From NCBI GenBank assembly GCA_019426215.1, contig CM033394.1, forward strand, positions 48,668,423 through 48,732,422: DNA of 64,000 nt. The letters are read 5' to 3'. This document shows, piece by piece, positions 45,164 through 55,611 of the stretch. Below the pieces are notes generated by a model. That model saw only the letters and a program-made list of their open reading frames with translations, did no database searches and had not been told where the DNA came from. Position 1 is the stretch's first letter, and each line of letters begins with the position of its first letter. The DNA is from Buddleja alternifolia (Eukaryota > Streptophyta > Magnoliopsida > Lamiales > Scrophulariaceae). A program made the position numbers and the translations under genes.

Positions 45164-46714
45164 TGTTAGGAATTTCATGTTAGAAGTTTTGATGATGACA
45201 ATTAAGTTTTTGTTAGACCCCAAAAAAAGTTGTAAGTTTATTTTCGTAGAAAACTTGTATAGGCTTTGAAGCGTTAGACTTGTAATAGATTTATTAGGCT
45301 TTGTTATCTTACTTTAGAGTGTTAGGCAAAATAGTCTTAGGCTGAGCGTCTGATGATTTCTGAGTGAGTTTATCAGTGGTAAAGTTCGAAGACTCAAGCG
45401 CCTGATCTCAGAAGATAGATACAGTCTCCAAGCGTCCACTTTGGCCAGCTATATCAAGCGTTACCTTATGGGACAGAAGTGATTTCACCTGAATTTACTT
45501 CTAAGTCCAGAAGGAGTTTAATGCAAATATTCTCAAAGCATTAAATACCAACGGGTATTAATTTCAAATGCATTAAATGTTGATAAGAGCATTTAATATG
45601 ATAAGTAATGTCAGACGTACGGAGAAGCCACCCTATTGGACTGTCAACTATCTCAGACTGCAGCACCAACTTTCGTGCAGCAGATTTTCAGGAAAAAGGA
45701 CAAAAGCTGTTCACTCGCGAAAGTGAAAGACACGCGCCAGTGCATGTGTCAAACGGACACTTTCTCCAAGAATACCTATAAATAGGACTTCAACAACAAA
45801 CATAATATGTGAGAACAATTTTATCAAGCCAAATTGCTGTTGCACTAAAATCTCATTCCTTAAACTCTCAGAAAAGCCAGAAAATTCAAGAAACATCCTA
45901 CTTGCTTTTCTTATATTCCTGAGACAGTCAACAAATATCTCAAACATTCTTTTTGAAGAAACCAGATTCCTACTGAGATATTACCAAGTTGTTTGAACTT
46001 CATCAAAATCAAACAAACCTTTTTAGAAAATCCCATCCAAGCCTCGCGATCTGTGTGAAGTCGAAGTTGGATACTTGCATCATTTCTGGGTGAAAGAAGC
46101 AAGAGGGTTGAAGTGATTTGAAGCAGAAATCTGTGTGATCAAGGAGCTCAAGTCATCGACATCCATCTCTCCCTAATTTGTAGAAGATTCTGTGTGATTC
46201 TTTGAGAATCATTTTAGTGGATTGCCTCCAAGTGCAAAGGAGAAGAAGGACGTAGTTGGGATTACACCACCCAACGAACCTTACAAATATTGTGTTATTT
46301 ACTTTTCAGTCATTTCATTCATCTATCATATCATTGCATAAGTAAAACACAATCAAAAGCTAAGCAACTAAGAAACATCTTGTGACGCTAAAACTTTCAA
46401 AGAGAAGACTCCAAAATCATTCCGCTGTGCTAACCCTGATTAAAAGAACTGAACGCTTAACCTACAAGGTCAAAGTATTCAATTCCTGAAGTCTAAGTTA
46501 ACTTTATAAAACAGTTTTCATTAGACGCTTCACAAAGTCTCAAATATCTTATGTGAACGCTAAAGTGAAGCGTTAGACACTTCAAGCGCCTATCATTTCA
46601 AGCGTCCAAATACGTTTAATACGAAGTCTTTTTGAAGTCGAAAAAGACTTAAGGGTCTATTCACCCCCCCCCCCCCCCCTTCTAGACCCTTTCGTATGCC
46701 ACTTGGGACCAACA
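45164..46714 (+). repeat. 3' LTR of Copia element 2
   Basis: 1,551 bp, nearly identical to 32850-34396. The differences I found by eye are about six substitutions, a few short indels and a longer C run (C16 against C13). Confidence 0.95.
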
Positions 46715-46719
46715 GATCT

Positions 46720-47019
46720 TTTCTTTAGTTTGTTTATATCTAAAATGTATGCACTCTGTTAATTTTTATATTACTAGTATCGTGTGTTGCACATGGATAC
46801 TCGTTTATTTCTTTTAGTTATTTTTTACTTGTTGTAATGACATAGCTTTGTTATCTTGTTTTCTTGGATAAGATAACACGATATAATTTCTTGATTGGTT
46901 GTGGTTCATTGACCTTCATGAATCATGGATTAGTGTATTGTAGTTATAAGAAGATTTTGTTGGACAATTATGTCAATGTCCATGTAATTGTTGTGGTTTG
47001 TTGACCTTCATGAATCATA
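46720..47019. other. Ancestral spacer DNA right of Copia element 2
   Basis: Collinear with 5429-5730. No gene seen. Confidence 0.6.
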
Positions 47020-47027
47020 GATTAGAG

Positions 47028-47365
47028 TAGGGGTGTAAATGAGTCGAGCCCGAGCCGAGTGTGGTGATTTTTTTAGCTCGAGCTCGTTGGCCGAAAAACC
47101 AGCTCGACTCAAGCTCGCGAGCTCGGACTCCTGGTCTCAATTTTGTTTATATTTTGAATTTCTTTGTTATTTTTATCAATATAATTAATAATATAAATTA
47201 TTATATTTTAAAATATAATATATTTTTAATATAATTAATAATATAAAATATGAATGTTAAAAAAAAATGCTCGTGAGCCGAATTGCGAGCTTCGAATAGA
47301 GAAAATCTAGCTCGAGCTCGTTTCGAGCAGGCTCGCGAGTTAGCTCAGCTCAAGTTACACCCCTA
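47028..47365. mobile_element. hAT-type MITE, shared copy
   Basis: TAGGGGTGTAA ... TTACACCCCTA with 8-bp flanks GATTAGAG (47020-47027) and GATTAAAG (47366-47373). Orthologous in position to 5739-6083. Confidence 0.78.
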
Positions 47366-47373
47366 GATTAAAG

Positions 47374-48115
47374 TCTAGTGGTTATAAAAAGATTTTGGTG
47401 AGGAATTTTGTTGGACTTCAAAAATAATTACAGTTGTTTGGCTAGTTTGAGGACCCTAATAATTGAATATTAAGAGCCACAATAATTATTAACAACCTTA
47501 TTAATTGTATATTATAATAATTGAAAATTTTAAATATATAATATTTATCAAATATATTACTGGAGCTCCAATATTAAATAAAATTTGTTTGATAAAATTA
47601 TTGTATAGTGGAATTCCAATAATAATTTATGGATCTCCAAAATTAACTAATGTTTTTCTATGACAAATTGTTAGATGTCTAAAACCAAAAGAATATCCCC
47701 AATCTTTCTCTATTCCGTTCTTCTTTAATGTTGTATTTGCTACTCGGCCCTTTGATTTTGTTGTTTCTTTCTCTTGGCAAATAAATTTGCTAATGTATCA
47801 TCATCATAAACATTCACATACTTGTTTTTATTTACACTTATAAGTTGCAACTTACGTTGTTTGCTCCAAAGTTTTCTTCATTTCAAACTATTTTTGCAAC
47901 TTTCTTCTTATGCTCTTTCATTTGCTCCGTAATTTCAGTATCCTTTTCTTGTTCCATTATTTCTTTGCAATGTTCTTCGGATTCATTTGTATCTTCATCA
48001 ATAAGCTGCAACCCATCAATTTTTTTTTTCTCAATTTTGATCTGTTTCTTGATTTATTCTTCTACTTTTGAGTTGCTAGTGAAGCCTTTTGTCCTCTCCT
48101 TTTTGTTGTGGTTTG
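47374..48115. pseudogene. Ancestral spacer with tail of the RPA-like pseudogene
   Basis: Collinear with 6092-6835. The minus strand near 48110-47830 carries the Lys/Glu-rich remnant seen at 6733-6524. The Athila insertion at 48121 separates it from the OB-fold exon at 55830-55985. No intact gene. Confidence 0.35.
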
Positions 48116-48120
48116 TTGTG

Positions 48121-49413
48121 TGTTGTCATCATATTTTACATATTTTTATCATGTTTTACCTCACACTTATCTCTATTTTATGCCTTGTAGTTAATCTTTT
48201 CCGTTATTTTTAGCCTAATTTATGTATTTTAATTTCTAAGCCGTTTTAATTCTTTTATAGGCATAAAAACGATTGTTTTGATGAATTGAAGGAGTATTTT
48301 TTACAAGAATAATGAAGGCTAACCAAAAGGACTTGAAGAAATGCAATAGAGAGGCCACACGAGAAAGTTGCGTAGAAGAAAAATTAAGAGAAAAAATTCT
48401 GCACAGGCGGACTGCACAGTTGTGCAGCTGTGGATTTTTACAATTTTATGGGCCGATTTTATATCTTTGGATGGACTTATTTTTGTATCTAAGACTCCTT
48501 TTAAGTAAAGGAAAGAGGGAAAAATGTTTATAGGATAGATAAGCGGTTAGAGAGTCATATTCTTGAGGGAGAAGACTTGGAGAGAAAGAAAAGGAAGACT
48601 TGAAGAAGATCTCTTGGAATTGGAAGCTTTCATCTCCTCAAGTTGTATTTTTCCATTCCTCCATTGTTGTACATGAGTATTTTTATATTAATGCAATTTA
48701 TTTCTTGTTTTTCTTTAATTATGCATAGCTAAATTATTTTCTAAGATTTAAGATATAGTCTTGCTTATTAATTGGGATTATTGATAATTTATTGATTGGA
48801 TTCTTGTTTTGTATATCTATTAATGAGTGTTTAATGCTTATAATTGCTTGATCACCAGTTGCATGGTTTAAGATGAGTTAAGAAGTACCGGGAGGTAAAT
48901 TAGTTTATCAGTTCAGATTTAATAGACATGTGTAAATTACTTAATAGGGATATTGGTAATTTTGCATGAGACTAGTTAAACAATATTCATAGAACTTAAG
49001 GGATTCATCTAACTTAGTTATTGATCATGGAAGTGACGGTAATTAATTTAGTTGGGTACTCATGAAGATCTCGGGAGAGTATTCATGTATTTAAGGAAAT
49101 TGGGTCTTTAATTTAAGCAAGAATGATAATCCATTGAAAGTCAATAATCCATAGAAATACCTTGATGAAATCTTAATCCCTAGGCTTTTCGTTAATTGAT
49201 TATTCGTTTTAATTATCTCTGTTTTAATTATTTATTATTAATTCTATTTTTATTAATTTTTGCTTTTAATTATTTTAAAAATCACATCTCTTATAATCGA
49301 TAGTCTAAATAATAGGATAAACTTCGTTTGGTACTTGATAACCTTCCCTATGGAGACGATCTTACTTTCACTATATTATTTGTTCGATTTCGTGTTGTTA
49401 CGGATGGTTAACA
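48121..49413 (+). repeat. 5' LTR of the Athila-like element
   Basis: TGTTGTCATCATA ... GGTTAACA, about 1,293 bp. Its last 959 bp recur at 54651-55609. Confidence 0.85.
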
Positions 49414-49433
49414 AATTGACATCGTTGCCGGGG
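49414..49433 (+). other. Athila-type primer-binding site
   Basis: AATTGACATCGTTGCCGGGG directly after the LTR, a variant of the TGGCGCCGTTGCCGGGGA site typical of Athila/Tat elements. Confidence 0.65.
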
Positions 49434-49577
49434 AAGGCAACAAATAGTCAATATCAATAAAAAGTCAATTCTTATAAGTTGAGACATTGTTTTTATTTTA
49501 TTTTCAAATTTTTTTATTCTTATTTTTATCTGTCTCGCTCTGATTTTAATATCTTGTTTTAGGTTGAATTTTGGTAG

Positions 49578-50690
49578 ATGCACAGGCGTTTCTTGAGTGC
49601 ACCTGCTATTGAAATCGATCCAGAACCATAACAGACTTTTCGAAGAGGCAGACGTCAGCAAAGAGAGCAGCGTAGAATGGCAGAAGACTTACAAAGGATT
49701 GAACCTGCTGAGCAGAGAACTCTTCGGGATTATGCTACAGCAACATATCAGAACTTAACCTCTAGCATAGCAGTACCAAATGTTCAGGCCAATAACTTTG
49801 AATTGAAGCTGGCTATCATTCGGATGCCATAGCACCCTGCCTTTGAGAGAGATATTGAGAGGAAGGATCCTCATTCCCATCTGGGGAATTTTTTGGAAAT
49901 CTGTAGTACTTTCAAGATGAATGGCATTACTGAAGATGCCATAAGACTGCAACTCTTCCCGTTCTCCCAGTCTAAAAGAGCTAAGGAGTGGCTGAAAAAC
50001 CAGCCAGCAAATAAGTTCACCACTTGGGCTGATTTGCCTACTGCATTTTTCACCAAATATTTTCCCCTAGCTAAGACTGCTCAGTTAAGAAATGCAATCA
50101 CAAGATTCATACAAACTGATTCCTAGTTGGATGCTTGTGCAGACTTTCTACAATGGTCTGTCACATAGTATCCGGATGAATAGGAGGGAGTTTTATGGCA
50201 AAAAATTCAAATCATGCATTAGCTCTTATGGACGAGATGGCATCCAACACTTATCCGTGGGCAAATGATAGTCGGGCGGTAAAGAAAACATCGGGCATGC
50301 ACAATGTAGATGACATTACATTGCTCAATGCTAATATTGAAGCACTTGTCAAGCACATCGAGGGAATCAAGGGAAATATTGGTGCAGTATCTCAGCCTAC
50401 TTTAGCTTGTGATATTTGTGGGGCACCTCATATGGCTACTGATTGCCCACTCATCGACCAAGCTAATTACCTATCCACTCAGAATAAGCAGCAAGGAAAT
50501 CCATTTTCGAACACCTATAGTTCGGATTAGCAAAATCACCCTAACTTTTCTTGGGGAGGTCAAGGGAACCAAGGAGCTCAAGCAAATCCTCCTAGACACA
50601 GTTTTCTCCAGGTTTCCAACAGCAAGGACCACCACCTCAAGAACCACAAGCTTGGGAATTAGCCATTCGCTAATGGAACAGCAAAATGGT
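49578..50690 (+). pseudogene. gag remnant of the Athila-like element
   Basis: Begins MHRRFLSAPAIEID and continues with several in-frame stops (for example TAG near 49629 and 49828). Retained blocks include HLGNFLEICSTFKMNG, RAKEWLKNQPANKFTTW and AFFTKYFP, the retrotransposon gag core, and a zinc-knuckle-like CDICGAPHMATDC near 50410-50450. It cannot encode a full gag. Confidence 0.8.
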
Positions 50691-50841
50691 TCGAGAATCT
50701 TGAAGCAAAAATTGATCCGGTAGTGGGAACAACAAAGAATATGGAATTACAAGTTGGACAATTAGCAAGTTCTAGGAATTCGAGGTCAAAGGGCACACTG
50801 CCTAGCAAACAGAGGAGAATCCGAGAGGACAGTGTAATGCA

Positions 50842-51672
50842 GTGACTCTGATAAACAAAAATACAATTGAAGAATTTGAGCAACATGCTGTACACAGAGA
50901 TGAACTTGTAACGAGAGATAATTCAGTCTTTGAACCTTCAAAGAAGGTTGAACCAGAAAAGGTTATCTTGAAGCCATATGTGAAGCCGTATGTTCCTCCA
51001 ATTCCATTTTCCCAAAGGTTGCAACACAAGAGGTTGGACAAGCAGCGCGAGAAATTTCTTCAAATACTTAGACTGCTACACATCAACATTCCGTACACGG
51101 ATGCTCGGGATCAGATGCCTGTCTGTGTGAAGTTTATCAAGGAGGTATTGAGCAACAGAAAGAAATTAGAAGACATGGAAACAATCTCCTTGAACAAAGA
51201 ATGCAGTGCCATAATCCAAGAAAACATTACTCCGAAGTTAAAGGATCCAGGGAGTTTTTCACTTCCTTGCACTATTGGAAAATTTCACTTTGATAAAGCA
51301 CTTTGTGATTTAGGAGCTAGCGTTAGTCTAATGCCTTATTCAATTTGCAGGAAATTAGGTTTTCAAAAGCTTAAAAACACAAAGATGTTGCTTCAATTGG
51401 CGGATTGGAGTATAAAGCGTCCCATGGGAATATTAGAAGATGTGTTTGTGAAAGTGGACAAGTTCTACAACCCATGTGACTTCGTGGTGCTTGAGATGGA
51501 TGAAGATTCGAAAACACGAATCATCCTTGGAAGACCATTTCTCGCAACTGTGCGAACCGTCATCGATGTGCGTGCTAGTAAGCTAGCGTTAAACATTGGA
51601 GATGAAAGTGTAGAGTTAGACTTAAATAAGGTGATACAACCTCCAACGTTTGATGAAAAATGTTGTTCGGTG
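50842..51672 (+). pseudogene. Aspartic protease region of the Athila-like element
   Basis: An open stretch with the Athila linker (YVPPIPFSQRL, LHINIPYTDA, FIKEVLSNRKKL, LKDPGSFSLPCTIG) followed by the retropepsin-type active-site block CDLGASVSLMP and the downstream IILGRPFLAT. The frame is interrupted after 51672 by the hAT element, and collinear reading resumes after the target duplication at 53967. Confidence 0.8.
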
Positions 51673-51773
51673 CAAGGAACCAAGATTTAAAAAAATTTCT
51701 ACTAGGTATATGTAATTTAATGATATGGCCCCCCCAAGAATATATAAAGTACCGTGGATGTACAAAACAAATG

Positions 51774-51870
51774 TTAGACGCGGTGCAACTGGTGAATGGC
51801 ATATGTTTAAGTCATTCCGTGGGCGAGGGACACAGGTTCGAATCACTTGTAGGTGAAAATGCTCCTTTTT
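51774..51870 (+). repeat. tRNA-like / SINE-head segment inside the hAT element
   Basis: Box A-like GGTGCAACTGG at 51782-51792 and a near-perfect box B GGTTCGAATC at 51835-51844, followed by a T run (about 51865-51873) like a Pol III terminator. The acceptor stem does not pair convincingly, so this is not called a tRNA gene. Confidence 0.4.
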
Positions 51871-52361
51871 TTTTCAATGCCCACTTCTTAGTTCTTTATT
51901 ATTTTAAACTAAAAGCCCCAACATCTTAATATTTCCAGCAACACTCTCGGTCAACTGCTGTGATTTTTAGTTTTATATTTATCTTGTCATATTAAAAAGG
52001 AAACTACCATAAAAAAGAAATATAGAGTTATTAACAACTTTAATTTTCTTTTTGAACTTCCATTCTACACTTATTAGGATTAGTAACAAATTATATTTCC
52101 TTTTGAACTTGTCTTATAAACTTATTAGGATTAGAATTAACAAACACTTTTTAAAACCTATTGGAAGGATAGTGGACAAGAAAAATATACAAGACATCAA
52201 GAAATCTAAAGACAAGAAAGGTTGATTATCACTCAAATATTTAGAGTTTATCCATCACAAGGTATGAATTGATTCTATTATATTATTTTATAATGTTTTG
52301 AAAAAGTGTAAAAATATTATTGAAATTTTTTGGTTGCATGATTTGATGTGTATTAGAATTT

Positions 52362-52387
52362 AATATATATATATATATATATATATA
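52362..52387. repeat. (AT)n microsatellite in the hAT element
   Basis: About 13 AT units immediately before the truncated transposase frame; it may mark the internal deletion. Confidence 0.8.
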
Positions 52388-52394
52388 AATATTT

Positions 52395-53735
52395 ATGTGT
52401 ATACGTGGTCAAGGATATGATGGAGCAAGCAACATGCGAGGAGAATGGAATGGACTACAAGCCTTGTTCATGAAAGAGTGCCCATATGCTTACTATATTC
52501 ACTGTTTTGCTCATCGGCTTCAATTGGCATTAGTAGCTGCTGCAAGAGAAGTGAGCCCAGTCCATAACTTTTTCACAAAGCTGACGTTTATTGTCAATCT
52601 TGTTAATGCTTCTTCCAAAAGACACGATCAGTTACGAGATGCTCAAGCTTCTATTATTGATGATTTAATTGCTAACAATGAGCTCGAAACTGGTAGTGGA
52701 CTTAATCAAATTGGGACTTTGCAACGAGTTGGTGACACTCGATGGAGCTCACATATGGCTTCTATTCGAAGTATATTAAAAATGTATGATGCCACTTATT
52801 CAGTTCTTCAAAGTATCACAAAAGAAGGTAATTATTCTCAAAGACGTGATGCACATGCAGCTTGTGATGCAATGACATCTTTTGAGTTTGTTTTTATTTT
52901 GCATCTCATGAAAAATATTTTGGAAATCACTCACGATCTATGTCAAGCTCTCCAACTCAAATGTCAAGATATTTTGAATGCCTTATCCTTGGTTTCCACA
53001 ACCAAGACTTTGATTCAAAAGAAAAGAGAAATAGGCTGGGAAACTTTTTTACAGGAGGTTCAATTTTTCTGTGAAAAACATGATATTGATGTTCCTGATA
53101 TGACGTCGCCTTATATAGCTGGAAGAGGTCGAGGTCGTCATCAAATGGAACCTACGTCAATGGAGCATTACTATCGGATTAATTTATTCATTGCCACTAT
53201 TGATACCCAATGGCAAGAGTTGAATAGTAGGTTCAATGAGAAAAATATGGAGCTTCTTAGTCTCAACTCAACATTTGATCCAAGGGAGGATTTTAAGTTG
53301 CTTAATGTTGAGCATATCGGTGACTTAGCAACTAAGTTTTACCCAGCTGATTTTACAGAGCAAGAGATATTGCATTTGAGGATACAAGCACGACATTATG
53401 AGCTCGATGTGCCGCAAAATTTGGAGTTTAAACAATTATCTACAATTTCTGAATTATGTCGACAAATGAAGATGACGAAAAAGGATGTGGTATACCCTCT
53501 AATTGATCGTTTAATTCGTTTAATATTGACTCTTCCTGTGACCACCGCAACAACTGAGAGGTCATTTTCAGCCATGAAGTTAGTGAAAAATAGACTGAGA
53601 AACAAGATGGAAGATGAATACCTTGCAAATTGTTTGATTACTTACATAGAGAGAAGAATCGCAGAGAAAATCGATACAGAGTATATCATAGATGAATTTT
53701 ATGACATGAAAGAACGTCGTGTACAACTTCGATAA
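52395..53735 (+). pseudogene. hAT transposase, N-terminally truncated
   Basis: 446 codons open. The N-terminal part (RGQGYDGASNMRGEW, YIHCFAHRLQLAL, VGDTRWSSH) is the middle of the DUF4371/hAT catalytic region of zinc-finger MYM-type-1-like plant proteins. The C-terminus (TTERSFSAMKLVKNRLRN) is the hAT dimerisation motif. The TTF zinc finger and the start of the catalytic domain are missing compared with full proteins of roughly 700-800 residues. It would bind DNA poorly if expressed. It is also interrupted upstream by non-coding AT-rich DNA. Confidence 0.8.
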
Positions 53736-53966
53736 TTTTTTTGAAGAATTGCTTTTGCTTTTTGAAAGTAATAAATTTATTAAAAGTTAGTTTTGTTTTC
53801 TTCTTTTTTATACGCTTTCTATTAAAATAAAAGTAAGTTTGACTATATGCTATAATTAAATATTAAATATATATATATATATATTGTTAATTCATGCAAA
53901 AAAAATTCGTTAATGGTACTTCGGCCCCCCCAACCACGAATTCCTGGATCCGTCCCTGGTTCGGTG

Positions 53967-54305
53967 GATATGATTGAAGAGGCCATCAAAGAAGAAATTT
54001 CGCAAGGTAATAGAGATCCATTAGAGCCACATCGTATAATATCCTCTACACCGAAGGTAAAACTTAAACCTTTTCCAACACATTTCAAGTACGTTTTTCT
54101 GGGAAACAATGAGTTTCTATCTGTTATCTTAAATGCTACAATTTGTACACCTGAAATGGACCGATGGTTAAGTGATTTGCAATGGCAGAAAGACGGAATA
54201 GGTTGGAATATTTCTAATATGAAAAGAACTAACTGTGCTTTGTATTTTTCAGGCGATGATATTCCTCGAGGGGAAGCAATTTCCCTTGCCAAAACTCAAC
54301 AATAA
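53967..54305 (+). pseudogene. pol linker remnant of the Athila-like element
   Basis: The frame continues from the protease with the segment preceding RT in Athila (VKLKPFPTHFKYVFLG, IGWNISNMK), then jumps to an unrelated-looking end (GDDIPRGEAISLAKTQQ) and stops. The RT, RNase H and integrase domains are missing, so the deletion is inside pol near 54220-54250. Confidence 0.7.
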
Positions 54306-54650
54306 TTTTGTCTAAGTCAAGCTAATAACTTTAAACAAGCGCTGCTTGGGAGACAACCTAAAAGTTTTCGTTGTTTTTGTCGTTGTCGTTTTCTTCTTTT
54401 TGCTTTATTGTTTTCAATATTTTATGTTCAGAATTTTTTTTCCTCTCTTTTTCGGTGCTCAAGTGCTTTACTAATGCAAGTTATTCTTGTTACAAGTCAA
54501 AAACATGAAAAACGAGGTGTATAGGTTATCATACAATGCAAATCAGGTGCACAATTGTGCTAATTTTAGCACCACTGTGCAAAATTTTTGCATTTTGAAA
54601 AAAATTTGGGTGCACAGTTGCAATTTTCGGCACAGTTGCAATTTGGGTGC

Positions 54651-55609
54651 AGATTTTATATCTTTGGATGGGCTTATTTTTGTATCTAAGACTCCTTTTA
54701 AGTTAAGGAAAGAGGGGAAAACATTTTTAGGCTAGATAAGCGATTAGAGAGTCATATTTTTTAGGGAGAAGACTTGGAGAGAAAGAAAAGGAAGACTTGA
54801 AGAAGATCTTTTGGAGTTGGAAGCCTTCATCTCTCAAGTTTTATTTTTTTATTTCTCCATTGTTGAATATGAGTATTTTTATATTAATTCAATTTATTTC
54901 TTATTTTTCTTTAATTATGCATAGCTAAATTATTTTCTAGGATTTAAGATGTAGTCTAGCATATTAATTGGGATTATTGATAATTTATGGATTGGATTCT
55001 TGTTTTGTTTATCTATTAATGAGTGTTTAATGCTTGTAATTACTTGATCACCAGTTGCATGATTTAAGATGAATTAATAAGTAACGGGAGGTGAATTAGT
55101 TTATCAGTTCAGATTTAATAGACATATGTAAATTACTTAATAGGGATATTGGTAATTTTGCATGAGACTAGTTAAACAATATTCATAAAACTTGATGGAT
55201 TCATCTAACTTAGTTATTGATCATAGGAGTGATGGTAATTAATTTAGTTGGGTACTTATGAAGATCTCGGGAGAGTATTCATGTATTTAAGAAAATTGGG
55301 TCTTTAATTTTATCAAGAATGATAATCCATTGAAAGTCAATAATCCATAGAAATATCTTGATGAAATCTTAATCCCTAGACTTTTCGTTAATAGATTATT
55401 CATTTTAATTACCTCTGTTTTAATTATTTATTATTAATTTTGCTTTTATTAATTTTTGCTTTTAATTAGTTTAAAAATCACATCTCTTATAATTGATAGT
55501 CTAAATAATAGGACAAACTTCGTTTGGTACTTGATAACCTTTCCTGTTGAGACAATCTTACTTTCACTATATTATTTGTTCAATTTTGTGTCGTTACGGA
55601 CGGTTAACA
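54651..55609 (+). repeat. 3' LTR of the Athila-like element, 5'-truncated
   Basis: Collinear with 48455-49413 with several percent substitutions. The first ~330 bp of the LTR are missing or replaced by a stretch rich in GTGCACAGTTG-like repeats (about 54546-54650). Confidence 0.75.
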
Positions 55610-55611
55610 TT

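Larger units (their letters stand above)
32850..46714 (+). mobile_element. Copia LTR retrotransposon element 2 (SIRE/Maximus-like), complete and young
   Basis: 13,865 bp between perfect 5-bp duplications GATCT (32845-32849, 46715-46719). The uninterrupted site survives in the paralogous spacer at about 5423-5434. Order: 5' LTR, primer site, gag, pol, ORF3, polypurine tract, 3' LTR. The LTRs differ by about half a dozen substitutions plus small indels over ~1.55 kb. pol and ORF3 are fully open. gag carries one single-base frameshift. Confidence 0.96.
51673..53958 (+). mobile_element. hAT transposon (ZMYM1-like type), internally deleted
   Basis: 2,286 bp between perfect 8-bp duplications GTTCGGTG (51665-51672, 53959-53966). 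The termini CAAGGAACCA and the complement of TGGATCCGTCCCTG (CAGGGACGGATCCA) are imperfect inverted repeats. The subterminal runs GGCCCCCCCAA at 51727 and 53923 are typical of this plant hAT group. Removing one target copy rejoins the Athila reading frame, confirming the ends. The interior carries a 5'-truncated transposase and a tRNA-like segment. Confidence 0.88.
48121..55609 (+). mobile_element. Athila-like Ty3/gypsy retrotransposon, non-autonomous, carrying a hAT insertion
   Basis: Perfect 5-bp duplication TTGTG (48116-48120, 55610-55614). The empty site is in the other spacer (TTTGTTGTGCGTAATC near 6834). It contains LTRs, a primer site with GTTGCCGGGG, gag and aspartic protease in decayed form, and only the very start of the RT region. 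RT, RNase H and integrase are deleted. A GCGCTGCTTGGGAGACAACC stretch at about 54339, typical of the end of pol in Athila elements, precedes the 3' LTR. LTR divergence is clearly greater than in Copia element 2. Confidence 0.88.
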
